A DNA stretch of 64,000 nt from an uncultured Lachnospiraceae bacterium (GTDB taxonomy: Bacteria > Bacillota > Clostridia > Lachnospirales > Lachnospiraceae). Below, in pieces: positions 53,713 through 62,087 of the stretch (the first letter of the stretch is position 1; each line of letters starts with the position of its first letter). The notes beneath the pieces are model-generated. The model was not told the DNA's origin. It worked only from the letters and a program-made list of their open reading frames with translations, and did no database searches. The stretch covers positions 6,548 to 70,547 of the forward strand of contig CAJUFQ010000018.1 of NCBI GenBank assembly GCA_910585625.1. Direction: 5' to 3'. The position numbers were made by a program, and so were the translations under genes.

Positions 53713-54407
53713 ATCCGCTCACTCCTGAATTTCCACATTACGCCATACAAAACCGCCAAAATCCCTGTCAAAAACAGCGGAAAGGCAAAATTCTCTCTCA
53801 TGGCTGTTTCCCTCAATAAATATGCGGCAATAAACAATATACTCAAATCAACATACAGATTCTGGTACAGACAGACCATAAAGGAAGCAAACGCAGACAT
53901 AGCCATCCCATACGCTGCCAGATACAGAATTTTAGCCAGCATACAAATTACAAATTGTGCCGTGTTCATTTCCACGCCTGCATCACCTCCTGCAGGATTC
54001 ACCGGAAAGATCATGCAGACTGCCGCCGCATACACGGCAAGACCTACTGCCACTGCCGCTCCGCCGCTTACAGCAGAATATAAAAAACCTGAATACACAT
54101 ATCTGTACTTTCCTTTGCGCATTTGCACACCCATATAAAACCTACTTTTAAGCTCTTCATAAATATAGGATGCAGAAGGAATAGCCGCAGCCACTGGCAA
54201 AAGTGTATACATCCAGCTTGTCCTGCCAGCCAGAAACACATCGCGTGCAGCAAATCCCCGCAGCGCCTCCCTTGGAAGCCTTAGGATTCCCGTAATTACT
54301 GAAACGCTCCCATCCCCATCTTTATGATACAGCGGTCCCAGAAGGAATAAAACAAAAATTGCCACAATCCCCAGAATATAATAAGGCATCTTTTTCTTAA
54401 CCTTCAT
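53709..54407 (-). CDS. Second ABC-2-type membrane subunit
   Basis: The 232-residue protein starts with a basic segment and a helix (YYILGIVAIFVLFLLGPLYH) and has five or six helices in all. It is only 1 bp after the lipoprotein gene and overlaps the next membrane gene, so it belongs to the same transport complex. Confidence 0.75.
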   Translation of the reverse strand: MKVKKKMPYYILGIVAIFVLFLLGPLYHKDGDGSVSVITGILRLPREALRGFAARDVFLAGRTSWMYTLLPVAAAIPSASYIYEELKSRFYMGVQMRKGKYRYVYSGFLYSAVSGGAAVAVGLAVYAAAVCMIFPVNPAGGDAGVEMNTAQFVICMLAKILYLAAYGMAMSAFASFMVCLYQNLYVDLSILFIAAYLLRETAMRENFAFPLFLTGILAVLYGVMWKFRSERI

Positions 54408-54408
54408 A

Positions 54409-55575
54409 TCAGCCGCTCCGTCCTATATCAGAATCCGTCACTAGTTCCCCGGTAACCATATCTACAAGAAAAAAATTCTTACAAGTTCCAAATTTTAGTA
54501 TCCCCATGCCTGGATCTTCCCCTGGTGCCTGCACCAAAAATGCATAAACAGGTCTAGCATTAATCCTGGCTCCCGGCATGTTATAGTCCTCTTCTACATA
54601 TAGTGCATATAATGGGCAGACTTCTGTAATTTTAAAAGTTCCAAACCCAGACAACGTTTCATTGACAATCCTCACGGCACTTTCAAAATCAACCACTTTC
54701 TCAACTTTTTCCGTTGAGTCTATGACAAAACCTTCATTTCTCGAAAAAAAGGAGGGAATATTTGCGGCATCATATTCCAGCTGGACTACAAGGTTTGTCG
54801 TCACGCATTTCGTACTCAAATCCCAATTTTCTTCCATCTGAGGCATCGTATGATCATCCAGACGGATTCCTTTATACTCGTACTCTGCACACATGGAAAC
54901 TTTCCTTGCGTCTGTATCGTCCATTTTCCTGACAAACGCATCTGAAACTTTATACCGGATGCCCTTTATCGGAAAATTTTCTTGCATCCACTCTTCTGTG
55001 CTTTTGCATAAATCATCAAGATTTACTTCTTTATCCTTCAAAAGCACATTTACATTCGATATATCTTCTTTATCTATTTGGTACTTATGCTCTATTTTAT
55101 TAGGAAAATAGGTATAAGACAAATCTGCCATACGAACCATGCCGCCATTCTCTAATATTGATATATATTTCTGTTCCTCTTCATTTTCATATTCAATGAT
55201 ACCTCCTCCAAAACCCGTTTCATCTGATTTTTTCTCACTTTTAATTTCATTCAGATTACCTTCAAATAATTCCATATATTTTTTGACATTTCCTTCATTC
55301 AGGAAATCCTTTTCAAGTGACAGATGCAGAATCTCCACGCCCTCTATCTCTGAGAAATCTATATATTCGGGAAAACTTAAATTGCTCCCGTTGATTTCCG
55401 GCAGTTTCTCCTGCTTCATTTCGTCCACAGAACAATAAGTGATTTCCGAGGATTCCAACTGAGGATTGTCCCCATACTCCTTCATATTCTCTTTTACTTC
55501 CTGGGGTGCCTCCTGGCAGGCACAGAAAAAGACCGCGACGCACAATACCGCAAGAAATATTTCCACCCTTTTCAT
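54409..55575 (-). CDS. Lipoprotein of the ABC operon
   Basis: The 388-residue protein has a lipobox VFFCAC near residue 19 and a large extracytoplasmic domain rich in Glu, Asp and aromatic residues. Late strings such as ARPVYAFLVQAPGEDPGM and ADMVTGEL-like VDMVTGELV recall DUF6034-like lipoproteins. It is encoded with an ABC-2-type transporter and a small secreted protein, so it may be a docking or immunity factor for that protein. The function is unknown. Confidence 0.75.
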   Translation of the reverse strand: MKRVEIFLAVLCVAVFFCACQEAPQEVKENMKEYGDNPQLESSEITYCSVDEMKQEKLPEINGSNLSFPEYIDFSEIEGVEILHLSLEKDFLNEGNVKKYMELFEGNLNEIKSEKKSDETGFGGGIIEYENEEEQKYISILENGGMVRMADLSYTYFPNKIEHKYQIDKEDISNVNVLLKDKEVNLDDLCKSTEEWMQENFPIKGIRYKVSDAFVRKMDDTDARKVSMCAEYEYKGIRLDDHTMPQMEENWDLSTKCVTTNLVVQLEYDAANIPSFFSRNEGFVIDSTEKVEKVVDFESAVRIVNETLSGFGTFKITEVCPLYALYVEEDYNMPGARINARPVYAFLVQAPGEDPGMGILKFGTCKNFFLVDMVTGELVTDSDIGRSG

Positions 55576-55602
55576 AACATCACCTCGATACTATGTAATA
55601 AC

Positions 55603-55637
55603 TGCAAGGGGTTCTATCATAATCCGAACCCCTTGCA
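55603..55637 (-). other. Perfect 12-bp stem-loop between secreted-protein and lipoprotein genes
   Basis: TGCAAGGGGTTC and GAACCCCTTGCA pair perfectly around an 11-nt loop. The tail is only GTTATT on the minus strand, so termination would be partial. Such a loop would give more secreted protein than transporter from one transcript. Confidence 0.6.
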
Positions 55638-55646
55638 AAATAAATA

Positions 55647-56051
55647 TTAATGTTTTATACTACCGCTTGCTCTGCCCGGATTGCTTGGATAATTTACAAA
55701 CTTCACGGTATATGTATAAGTGAGCCCTCGAGATACACGTATTGAATGATTGGTAACTCTGGAACTGAATACTCTGCCGCTTCCGCTGATGGCATTAGGA
55801 ACGTTAATTCTGACTGAAGCACCATTCGCTATACTGCTAACATTAAAATATGATGTCGTTCCATATGCAATCATTGCTCTGCTCCATGAAGTTAAATTTT
55901 CAGCAGGCGGTCCGCTGGGATTATAATATAAAGACCATGATGTTGTCTCCTGCGCTGCAAACGCTGTAATGCCAAATAGCTGCAAACTAACAGCGCACGC
56001 CGCTATCAGACATGTCACTTTCTTTAATGATTTCAATTTGCATTTGTTCAT
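55647..56051 (-). CDS. Small secreted beta-rich protein (candidate effector or bacteriocin)
   Basis: The 134-residue protein has a Sec signal peptide (LIAACAVSLQLFGITAFAAQ), leaving about 103 residues. The mature part is rich in Ser, Asn, Thr, Tyr and Arg and has regular beta-strand patterns, such as SVRINVPNAISGSGRVF and LTYTYTVKFVNYPS. It has no Cys in the mature part and no recognised family. It heads an operon of lipoprotein, two membrane proteins and ATPase, the layout seen for Sec-exported bacteriocins with a dedicated pump. GGGGAGG precedes the start. Confidence 0.7.
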   Translation of the reverse strand: MNKCKLKSLKKVTCLIAACAVSLQLFGITAFAAQETTSWSLYYNPSGPPAENLTSWSRAMIAYGTTSYFNVSSIANGASVRINVPNAISGSGRVFSSRVTNHSIRVSRGLTYTYTVKFVNYPSNPGRASGSIKH

Positions 56052-56302
56052 AAACTATACCTCCCCATAATCTGACTTTTCTTCATTAGTAACTTCACTC
56101 CATCTGATTTACTCTTTCCGGCACATCCCCTCCTTCAAAAGTATACGCCAGGAAATCCATGGCTTACCCGGCATTTACGGTTATTTTATATCAGGCATCC
56201 CAAAAACTTCCTTATCTCCCCGGCTTTAAAAGCTCCCAGGCAAAACAAAGTTTGGAATACTGCCAGATATCTATTATAACATCTGTATACTTTATGAAAT
56301 AA

Positions 56303-56331
56303 AGTTTATTATAAAAGTAATAATTTGTCAA
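56303..56331 (-). promoter_or_regulatory. Promoter upstream of the secreted-protein ABC operon
   Basis: On the minus strand TTGACA (56326-56331), 17 bp and TAAACT (56303-56308) form a good promoter, about 245 nt before the start codon of the secreted-protein gene. A second -10-like TATAAT lies about 30 bp further on. The long leader is AT-rich and no known riboswitch is evident. Confidence 0.6.
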
Positions 56332-56605
56332 TTATCTTATTTTTTTGTATTAAAATAATTTTAAAGCATATCGCCATTCATCTATATACTTCGTATAGAC
56401 AGAAACACAAAGTTCTTCTGCCAGTATCCGTTAAATACTCGTCCTTCCCTAATTTGCTCCTTCATTTTACTCCATTCTCCCCCGCATAGATGGGGGATTG
56501 GCGATTTCATTCAGAACCATCTTTTCTGTGAAGATGCCCTTGATGTTTAGTCTGCTTTTGAACCAATAACATATACGGAACCTTACGCCATTTTAACAAC
56601 AAGCG
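56332..56605. other. Intergenic stretch without a gene
   Basis: No plausible gene was found. The stretch holds a short C5/G5 palindrome near 56487 (CCCCC-GCATAGAT-GGGGG), which might be the tip of a lost mobile-element end, and otherwise AT-rich sequence. Confidence 0.5.
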
Positions 56606-57038
56606 TTATACAAAAGCATCCATTTTATCAAAGCTAAGCTCAATTCGTCTGCCGTCACCGTATTTGATTGCATTTTCAATCAGATTTTGCAGGCACTCTG
56701 CAAGACGGTCGGGGTCGCAGGAAAGAATGCAGTCATCATATTTCTGAATGGCAAGCTCCGTTCCCGCCATGGCAAGCTGGGGCGCATATCTCGCATCTGG
56801 CCTCTTGATGATAACGCTTAAGAAAGCCTCCCCCTGCTTCTATAATCAGATAATGCTCATCGGAGTTGTACAGTTCGCCATCATCAGCCTTGAACACCCC
56901 CGTAATGTGGGGATATTTTTCAAGGTCATAATTGCCTGTTTCCGCTATCTCATCTGCAAGCCGCTTGGCTTCAACACGGTAAATGCCTTCGTTTCGGTTT
57001 TTTGCTCCCACAAGAAATACCTTATCAGCTAAGATTCT
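56606..57038 (-). pseudogene. Remnant of a sensor histidine kinase
   Basis: The first part reads GIYRVEAKRLADEIAETG and NSDEHYLIIE, an extracytoplasmic sensor region of VanS-like kinases. A deletion and frame change then join it to YAPQLAMAGTELAI and LQNLIENAIKYGDG, the N-box of the ATPase domain, ending at a stop at 56606. The phospho-His region and nucleotide lid are gone, so it cannot function. Confidence 0.75.
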
Positions 57039-57045
57039 GCAAGCA

Positions 57046-57663
57046 TTACCAGCCCTGTTCCATAAGCCAGTTATTCAGTTCTCTTTCACGGTCACGAAAC
57101 TCCTTGTCACCGCCGCCAAAATGTCCCATTTCTTTTTCACCGACAATACCGCCGTCCACAATGTAAAGTACCCTGCTGCACTTGGCGGCAACCTTTGAAT
57201 CGTGGATCACGCACATAATCGTCGTACCGGCACGGTTGAGGGAGAGCAGCTCGTTCATGACCTCTTCAGAGCTTGCACGGTTTAATGCGCCTGTCGGCTC
57301 GTCGGCAAAAATCATCTTGGGATTGTTTATCATACTGCGGCAGATGCAAGCCCTCTGAAGCTGTCCGCCCGACACCTCGTTAATATCATTGCCGCGTACA
57401 TTGTCAATGCCGAGCTTTTGCATGAGCGCTCTGCCGCGCTCCTCGGTCTGCCTGCGGCTCACCATATTCTTTTTGGACTTTACCGCAGGAAAAATGATAT
57501 TATCAAGTACCGAGAGATTTTTCATCATGTACAGATGCTGAAAAATAAAACCCATTTCGCCCTCGCCGATTGTCAAATCGACGTTTTTCAACACATTGTT
57601 CTGATGTTTGTTCACAATATATGTCTTGCAAAGTCCCTTTGTCTGTAAAACCGGATGATTCAT
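57046..57663 (-). pseudogene. ABC ATPase with Walker A region deleted
   Basis: From the ATG at 57663 the sequence MNHPVLQTKGLCKTY is a normal MacB-type ATPase start. At VDLTIGEGE it jumps directly to MGFIFQHLYMMKNLS, skipping about 45 residues that include Walker A. Signature VSGGQLQRACI, Walker B MIFADEPTGALN and the His switch remain. The frame is otherwise open, so the loss is an in-frame deletion; without the P-loop it cannot bind ATP. An upstream extension to 57828 is antisense to a recombinase fragment. Confidence 0.8.
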
Positions 57664-57810
57664 TCTGAAAAATCCAGCTGTCACAGCCATGTCAAAGTGG
57701 ACATCTACTTTACGGCGGTAGGGATGACAGACATTCCTACCGAAGAAGAAATCCTTGCTACGATGGAAGAAATACGGAATAACCCGCAGGACTTCAAATT
57801 TGCAGCATAA
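57655..57810 (+). pseudogene. C-terminal tail of a probable large serine recombinase
   Basis: The 51-codon frame reads VKVDIYFTAVGMTDIPTEEE and ends NPQDFKFAA. Strings like VDIYY-x-x-x-G-x-x-x-x-PT-x-E close the DUF4368 tail of large serine recombinases of Firmicute mobile elements. The recombinase body is absent, and the fragment abuts the 5' end of the broken ABC ATPase. The family assignment rests on a short match. Confidence 0.45.
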
Positions 57811-58261
57811 CAAAATGATACGGCGCAATCCTTTTTACGGATTTGCACCGTACCCTACATAAAAACATCCTTATCCGGCAACAGCAAAGCCTCTGCGACC
57901 TTTACGGTTATAAAAAATTATAATTCTATTTAACAGAGATTCTACTTCTGGTTTCATGGTGAGAAGCAGCGTTGCATAAGCAGGGACTTTTTTAACTGGC
58001 TTTCCGCCAATCCCCAATATACTATGTACAGATAAACACTGTTTTGTATGAACAAATAAATAACTGCCCGAAAAAAGAGCATTAAAAATCTCCCCAAACT
58101 TCTAAACATGTCTGGAGAGTGTCTGTCAAGTTTTTTGGGCATAGCAAGTCAGCCCACCAAAACACCGTTTTCTATATGGTGGGCGTTCGCCTTAAATCCT
58201 TATGAAATAAAATAGAGCCAACGAACTGTGATGATTGCTCACTTGTCCATCGGCTCCGCAT

Positions 58262-58438
58262 CTATGTGTCTGGCTCTATGATGACTGCTGTATGTAGATT
58301 TTTCACTTCAATCAGCGTTTTCTTCTTGCACTTTGGACAGTAGAGAGGATAGTTCTTCAAAACTGTATCTTTTCTTATTCTGTCACGGGTTTTTCCGCCG
58401 CAAACAGGACATAACAGCCAAGAAGCGCCTTTATTCAT
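58262..58438 (-). CDS. Cysteine-rich KTR protein of conjugative-element origin
   Basis: The 58-residue frame has two zinc-knuckle-like pairs, LLCPVCGGKTRDRIR and YCPKCKKKT, and ends VIIEPDT. This is the Cys-rich KTR family, which travels with Tn916-type and similar elements in Firmicutes. It lies just after the flavodoxin gene in the direction of transcription. Its presence marks a former integrative element here. Confidence 0.75.
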   Translation of the reverse strand: MNKGASWLLCPVCGGKTRDRIRKDTVLKNYPLYCPKCKKKTLIEVKNLHTAVIIEPDT

Positions 58439-58447
58439 TTTCAGATT

Positions 58448-58996
58448 TTATTGAATGGATACACCAAGCTGATATGCTTCATTCAATTTTTCGTTTTCTG
58501 AAATATCACCAACATTCATAACCCCGCCGCAAAGAACCTTTCCTATGTTCTTCCATCCAAGGTGCTTTTCAAGGCGGTCATACCAATATTCGCTTTCTTC
58601 AAAACCATACCCTTCTGCCGCCATAATCAAAACCATATCCTTTTTAGGATTTCGATAATTAGGGTCACATTCCGCAACAGCAAACAGCCTGTCAAATGCA
58701 GTTTTTAATTGCCCGCTAATTGTCCAATAATATAAAGGTGATGCAAGAATTACAATATCCGCTTCACGATAAACTGGATAAATTATTTCCATACCATCCT
58801 TCTGCACACAGGGACTGTTGCAATCTTTACCACCGCCGAAACATCCTTTGCAGCCATTGATATTCATTTCTCCAAGGAAGAATTCTGTAACCTGATTTCC
58901 TGCTTTTTCTGCCCCTTTCTTAAATGCAGCTGTTAATGTAGCTGTATTTCCTTTTTTACGTGGACTTCCATTCAATATTATTATTTTTTTGCTCAT
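58448..58996 (-). CDS. NAD(P)H-dependent flavodoxin-fold reductase
   Basis: The 182-residue protein starts MSKKIIILNGSPRKKGNT, the FMN-phosphate loop of the NADPH-dependent FMN reductase family. It keeps a Cys pair region (NGCKGCFGG ... NSPCVQKDGM) typical of iron-sulfur flavoprotein relatives, and LASPLYYWTISGQLK. It probably reduces quinones, flavins or other electrophiles in the cytoplasm. GAGG precedes the ATG at 58996. It is the second gene of a two-reductase operon. Confidence 0.88.
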   Translation of the reverse strand: MSKKIIILNGSPRKKGNTATLTAAFKKGAEKAGNQVTEFFLGEMNINGCKGCFGGGKDCNSPCVQKDGMEIIYPVYREADIVILASPLYYWTISGQLKTAFDRLFAVAECDPNYRNPKKDMVLIMAAEGYGFEESEYWYDRLEKHLGWKNIGKVLCGGVMNVGDISENEKLNEAYQLGVSIQ

Positions 58997-59013
58997 ATAC
59001 CCAACCTCTTTTC

Positions 59014-59559
59014 TTATATGCTTTCTGCAAGAGCGATAGCCTTTTTGCAACCGTCCGTTTTTTCAATATCACCAACATTTAACACTCCAGGCACAAGTAC
59101 CTCGCCTACCATATTCCATTTCAGTAAAGCCGCTGAACGCTCAATCGGGATACGGACACCATCAAAAACAGACATATCATCTTCTTCACAACAAGCAATC
59201 AAGGCACAATCTTTCCCTGCTATATCTTTACCTCCTACTACAAAAGAAAATAATTTATCAATCACGCATTTAATTTGCGCGGGAATGGAATACCAATAGA
59301 CAGGCATTGAGAAAACAATCATATCTGCTTGAAAAATATCCGTTGCAATTTTATTAAAATCATCATCAAAACTGCAAGCTTTGCCCGAATGGTAGCAGGT
59401 TTCACAAGCGTGGCAGCCCCCAACATTGCTTTGCGCCGCATCGAACCTTATAACGGAATGCCCATTTTTAGCCGCCGCTTCAACAAATGCTTCCGTCATA
59501 CTTAAACTGTTTCCCTTTTTGCGCGGACTTCCAGTGATTACTACAATTTTTTTACTCAT
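59014..59559 (-). CDS. NAD(P)H-dependent flavodoxin-fold reductase
   Basis: The 181-residue paralogue starts MSKKIVVITGSPRKKGNS and has GGCHACETC and SMPVYWYSIPAQIK, so FMN binding and the Cys pair are kept. GGAG lies eight nt before the ATG. It is 17 bp upstream of the second reductase and divergent from an HxlR regulator whose promoter carries a palindrome, the common layout for redox- or electrophile-responsive reductase genes. Confidence 0.9.
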   Translation of the reverse strand: MSKKIVVITGSPRKKGNSLSMTEAFVEAAAKNGHSVIRFDAAQSNVGGCHACETCYHSGKACSFDDDFNKIATDIFQADMIVFSMPVYWYSIPAQIKCVIDKLFSFVVGGKDIAGKDCALIACCEEDDMSVFDGVRIPIERSAALLKWNMVGEVLVPGVLNVGDIEKTDGCKKAIALAESI

Positions 59560-59588
59560 TTCGCAATCTCCAATCTATTTTATAATTT

Positions 59589-59627
59589 GAGTAACACGTT
59601 GACTTCCGTGTTACTCCATATTATAAT
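59589..59627 (+). promoter_or_regulatory. hxlR promoter with palindromic operator over the -35 box
   Basis: TTGACT (59599-59604), 17 bp and TATAAT (59622-59627) form a strong promoter for the rightward regulator. A perfect palindrome with 10-bp arms, GAGTAACACG / CGTGTTACTC (59589-59616), straddles the -35 box in the divergent region shared with the reductase operon. HxlR binding is inferred from position. Confidence 0.8.
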
Positions 59628-59697
59628 CATAACAAGAATTATCTTTTAATCAAGTACGCACATTATTGTTATATACTTACTAAAAGGAGAGTGTAAA

Positions 59698-60036
59698 ATG
59701 AACGAACATTGCATTTCAAAAGAATGTTTAGCAACAACAGGTTTCAGTTATACATTATCGTTGATAAATGGAAAATACAAAATGACAATTCTATATACAC
59801 TAATGGAATTTGGCGTTGTCCGATTTAATGAAATGAAAAAATATATCGGTGGAATTTCTTTTAAAACATTAAGTTTGTCTTTAAAGGAATTGGAAGCAGA
59901 CCAACTTGTACATAGAGAAGAATATCCCCAAATCCCCCCAAAAGTTGAATATAGTTTGACGGAACGTGGAAAGTCACTCATTCCTATTTTGGACGGTATG
60001 TGTGAGTGGGGTAATAAGAACAGAATAATAAAATAA
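59698..60036 (+). CDS. HxlR-family winged-helix regulator
   Basis: This 112-residue regulator has the HxlR signature FSYTLSLINGKYKMTILYTL, the recognition helix SFKTLSLSLKELE and the wing YPQIPPKVEYSLTERGKSL. An N-terminal Cys pair (HCISKECLA) could sense electrophiles or redox state. AAGGAG precedes the ATG by seven nt. It is divergent from two flavodoxin-fold reductases, its probable targets. Confidence 0.93.
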   Translation: MNEHCISKECLATTGFSYTLSLINGKYKMTILYTLMEFGVVRFNEMKKYIGGISFKTLSLSLKELEADQLVHREEYPQIPPKVEYSLTERGKSLIPILDGMCEWGNKNRIIK

Positions 60037-60133
60037 CTTTCAAAACAGCGGTAGTTCATCCCCACCGCGTTAGGCTGTCTATTGATAAATCAATTCTATT
60101 CCTACAATCTCCCCCGCACAAGCCCTTATGTTA

Positions 60134-60451
60134 TTAAGGCGTTGCACCCTTTCTAAGGCGTTTTCTTCCTTTAGGCGTTCCGTTGCCCTGTGCCTGTTTG
60201 ATGCCCTCTATGAGCCTTTCAAAGCGTTCCTGTGCCTGCCTGTCAATGTCGGCAAGATAGGCGTTCAGCCTGCCGCTTGTGAGAAGATTCGTATATGTAC
60301 CCCTGCGGCACTGCTTCAGATAGTCCAGATGCTGCCGCCCGAATAATCCAATCGGCTGTTCTTTTTCGGGTGGTAATGTAAGGCGGGGGATAAGGCAATC
60401 CCCCTGTCGTTCAAATTCGCCGCCAGTTTTTTCAAAGAATGTCTTCTCCAC
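60134..60451 (-). CDS. TnpV family transposon-encoded protein
   Basis: The 105-residue protein has the TnpV layout: PRLTLPPEKEQPIGLFGRQH in the middle and LLTSGRLNAYLADIDRQAQE near the end. A GTG at 60451 follows GCGGAGG by eight nt and is a better start than the ATG at 60472. TnpV is carried by Tn4451-like and related mobile elements; its function is not known. It supports a mobile origin of this region. Confidence 0.82.
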   Translation of the reverse strand: MEKTFFEKTGGEFERQGDCLIPRLTLPPEKEQPIGLFGRQHLDYLKQCRRGTYTNLLTSGRLNAYLADIDRQAQERFERLIEGIKQAQGNGTPKGRKRLRKGATP

Positions 60452-60678
60452 TATGTGTACCTCCGCTATCATAGTTTATTTTGCCACCGCTGTTTTTCGT
60501 GGTCATTCCCTCTTTTTGCAGGGTTTCCGAACCATTTTCGTCTCGACAGTCAGTTCCGTTATCCCCACATACCCTGACATCAGTTCCGCTCACTGTACCG
60601 CATTGCTCTGATTGTCCTTAAAATGTCTGTGCCGGATAATGGAAAACAGCCGGCAGGCAAGGATGACAGGGCAGTCAA

Positions 60679-60798
60679 TTCCATTTCTTATCGGTTATTC
60701 CACTGGAAATTCAGAGTGGAGCAGAAAGAGGAAATAAAGCGGGCAATGGCTGTCCGCGTGCCAAATGAAGTCATACTGTCGTATTTCAACCCGGAAAC
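60679..60798 (+). repeat. 120-bp direct repeat, copy A
   Basis: Copy A encodes FHWKFRVEQKEEIKRAMAVR and VPNEVILSYF in one frame and matches copy B (61311-61430) at most positions, without gaps. The frame continues to 60844 and has no ribosome binding site. I do not recognise the encoded module; it looks like the C-terminal part of a mobile-element protein. Confidence 0.75.
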
Positions 60799-60966
60799 AT
60801 CGGTTGGGCGGATGATGGAGATACGCAGGCGGTATGAATCATAATTTTAACCGGTGGTTGTGCATTGGTGTATGTGCGTGTTACAATGGTTTTAATATTT
60901 CAAGGGGATTTGGAACTGCATTTTAAGAAAGTATGGGATTTTATAGGACATGAGGAGGCAGATGGA

Positions 60967-61299
60967 GTGGCTATTACAGTAAATATTTATTACAACGGAG
61001 TGGATGGCAATGCAAGAAAATTTGCGGAAGAGATGGTTTCAAGCGGCATTGTCAGTGACATCCGTGCGGAAGATGGAAACATGGGATATAAATATTTTTT
61101 CCCAATGGATGATAAGGAGACAGTGCTTTTAATCGACAGTTGGAAAGACCAGCCTTCCTTAGATATTCACCACGCATCTCCCATGATGGCAAAGATTACG
61201 GAACTTCGGGAAAAATATGGCCTGCATATGAGGGTAGAACGGTATGTGTCTGACGAAACCGGTGTTCCTGCCGCAGACAGGACATTTATAAAGGAATAA
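60967..61299 (+). CDS. Antibiotic biosynthesis monooxygenase (ABM) domain protein
   Basis: The best start is GTG 60967, eight nt after AGGAGG, giving 110 residues that begin VAITVNIYYNG. The ferredoxin-like ABM fold is shown by NARKFAEEM, YKYFFPMDDKETVLLIDSWK and DIHHASPMM. Such small proteins oxidise quinol-like compounds or degrade reactive metabolites. It is flanked on both sides by the 120-bp repeat, which suggests that it arrived or was rearranged with a mobile element. Confidence 0.85.
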   Translation: MAITVNIYYNGVDGNARKFAEEMVSSGIVSDIRAEDGNMGYKYFFPMDDKETVLLIDSWKDQPSLDIHHASPMMAKITELREKYGLHMRVERYVSDETGVPAADRTFIKE

Positions 61300-61310
61300 G
61301 GAGCAGCCGG

Positions 61311-61430
61311 TTCCATTTCCTGCCGTCTGTTCCACTGGAAATTCAGTGTGGAGCAGAGAAAGGAAGTAACGCGGGTAATGGCTGTCCGTGTGCCAAATGA
61401 AGTCATTTTGCCATATTTCTACCCGGAAAC
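61311..61430 (+). repeat. 120-bp direct repeat, copy B
   Basis: Copy B begins 11 bp after the ABM stop and encodes FHWKFSVEQRKEVTRVMAVR, VPNEVILPYFYPET before diverging into the leader of the DUF1349 gene. The offset to copy A is 632 bp. Confidence 0.75.
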
Positions 61431-61473
61431 GTTCCGATACCACCGGAAAGGAAACATGGAAAGGGAGGCCGAC

Positions 61474-62085
61474 ATGAATTTTAATACAGATATTCTTGGA
61501 TGGACAAGAGAGCCTGAGCAATACAGGATTGATAAAGATAAAATAGAAATAGTAACCATGCCCCAGACAGACCTGTGGCAAAGGACATATTATCATTTTA
61601 GAAATGATAATGCGCCTGTATTACAGTTGGAAACAGAAGAAAAGTATTTCTCCTTTATCGTAAAAACGGACTTTACAGAGAGCCATCACCGCTTTGACCA
61701 GTGTGGCATTGTTATGTATCTTGATAGTGAAAACTGGCTGAAAGGTTCCGTGGAATATGAGAATGATGAATTTCAGCATCTCGGAAGCGTCGTAACAAAT
61801 CATGGTTATTCTGATTGGGCAACAACAGCGATACCAGCAGATGTCAAGACGATGTGGTATAGGTTCAGCCGCCGGGAAGATGATTATTGTATCGAATGTT
61901 CAACAGATGGACACTCCTTTACACAAATGCGTGTCTGTCATATGTGGGAGGGGGCAGGAAAGATAAAATTCGGGATTTATGCCTGCAGTCCGGAACACTC
62001 AACATTCAAAGCGGTTTTTACCGATATGCAGATTACGGAATGCATGTGGAAAGCACATGACGGGCAGGCTCCTGATATGGAGTGA
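61474..62085 (+). CDS. DUF1349 family (concanavalin-like) protein
   Basis: The 203-residue cytoplasmic protein begins NFNTDILGWTREPEQY and has the DUF1349 pattern: TYYHFRNDNAPVL, FDQCGIVMYLDSENWLKGS and KIKFGIYACSPE. The fold is a beta-sandwich of the concanavalin/regulation type; the biochemical role is not known, and homologues often sit with redox or sugar genes. GGGAGG lies six nt before the ATG. Confidence 0.85.
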   Translation: MNFNTDILGWTREPEQYRIDKDKIEIVTMPQTDLWQRTYYHFRNDNAPVLQLETEEKYFSFIVKTDFTESHHRFDQCGIVMYLDSENWLKGSVEYENDEFQHLGSVVTNHGYSDWATTAIPADVKTMWYRFSRREDDYCIECSTDGHSFTQMRVCHMWEGAGKIKFGIYACSPEHSTFKAVFTDMQITECMWKAHDGQAPDME

Positions 62086-62087
62086 CG

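Noticed and set aside
56052..56300. Long leader of the secreted-protein operon considered as a riboswitch
   Set aside because: I could not match it to a known riboswitch core; a covariance search would be needed and a hit would overturn this.
56487..56505. C5/G5 palindrome considered as an IS200/IS605 end
   Set aside because: The stem is only 5 bp and no transposase or second end is nearby.
57664..57828. N-terminal extension of the broken ABC ATPase
   Set aside because: It is antisense to the recombinase-like fragment; the family start is the ATG at 57663.
57954..58142. 62-codon minus-strand frame before the Cys-rich KTR gene
   Set aside because: No ribosome binding site, no recognisable motif, and its surroundings are decayed mobile sequence.
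60623..60844. 73-codon plus-strand frame containing repeat copy A as a gene
   Set aside because: There is no ribosome binding site, and its core is duplicated at 61311 in a non-coding leader, so it is better described as a repeat.
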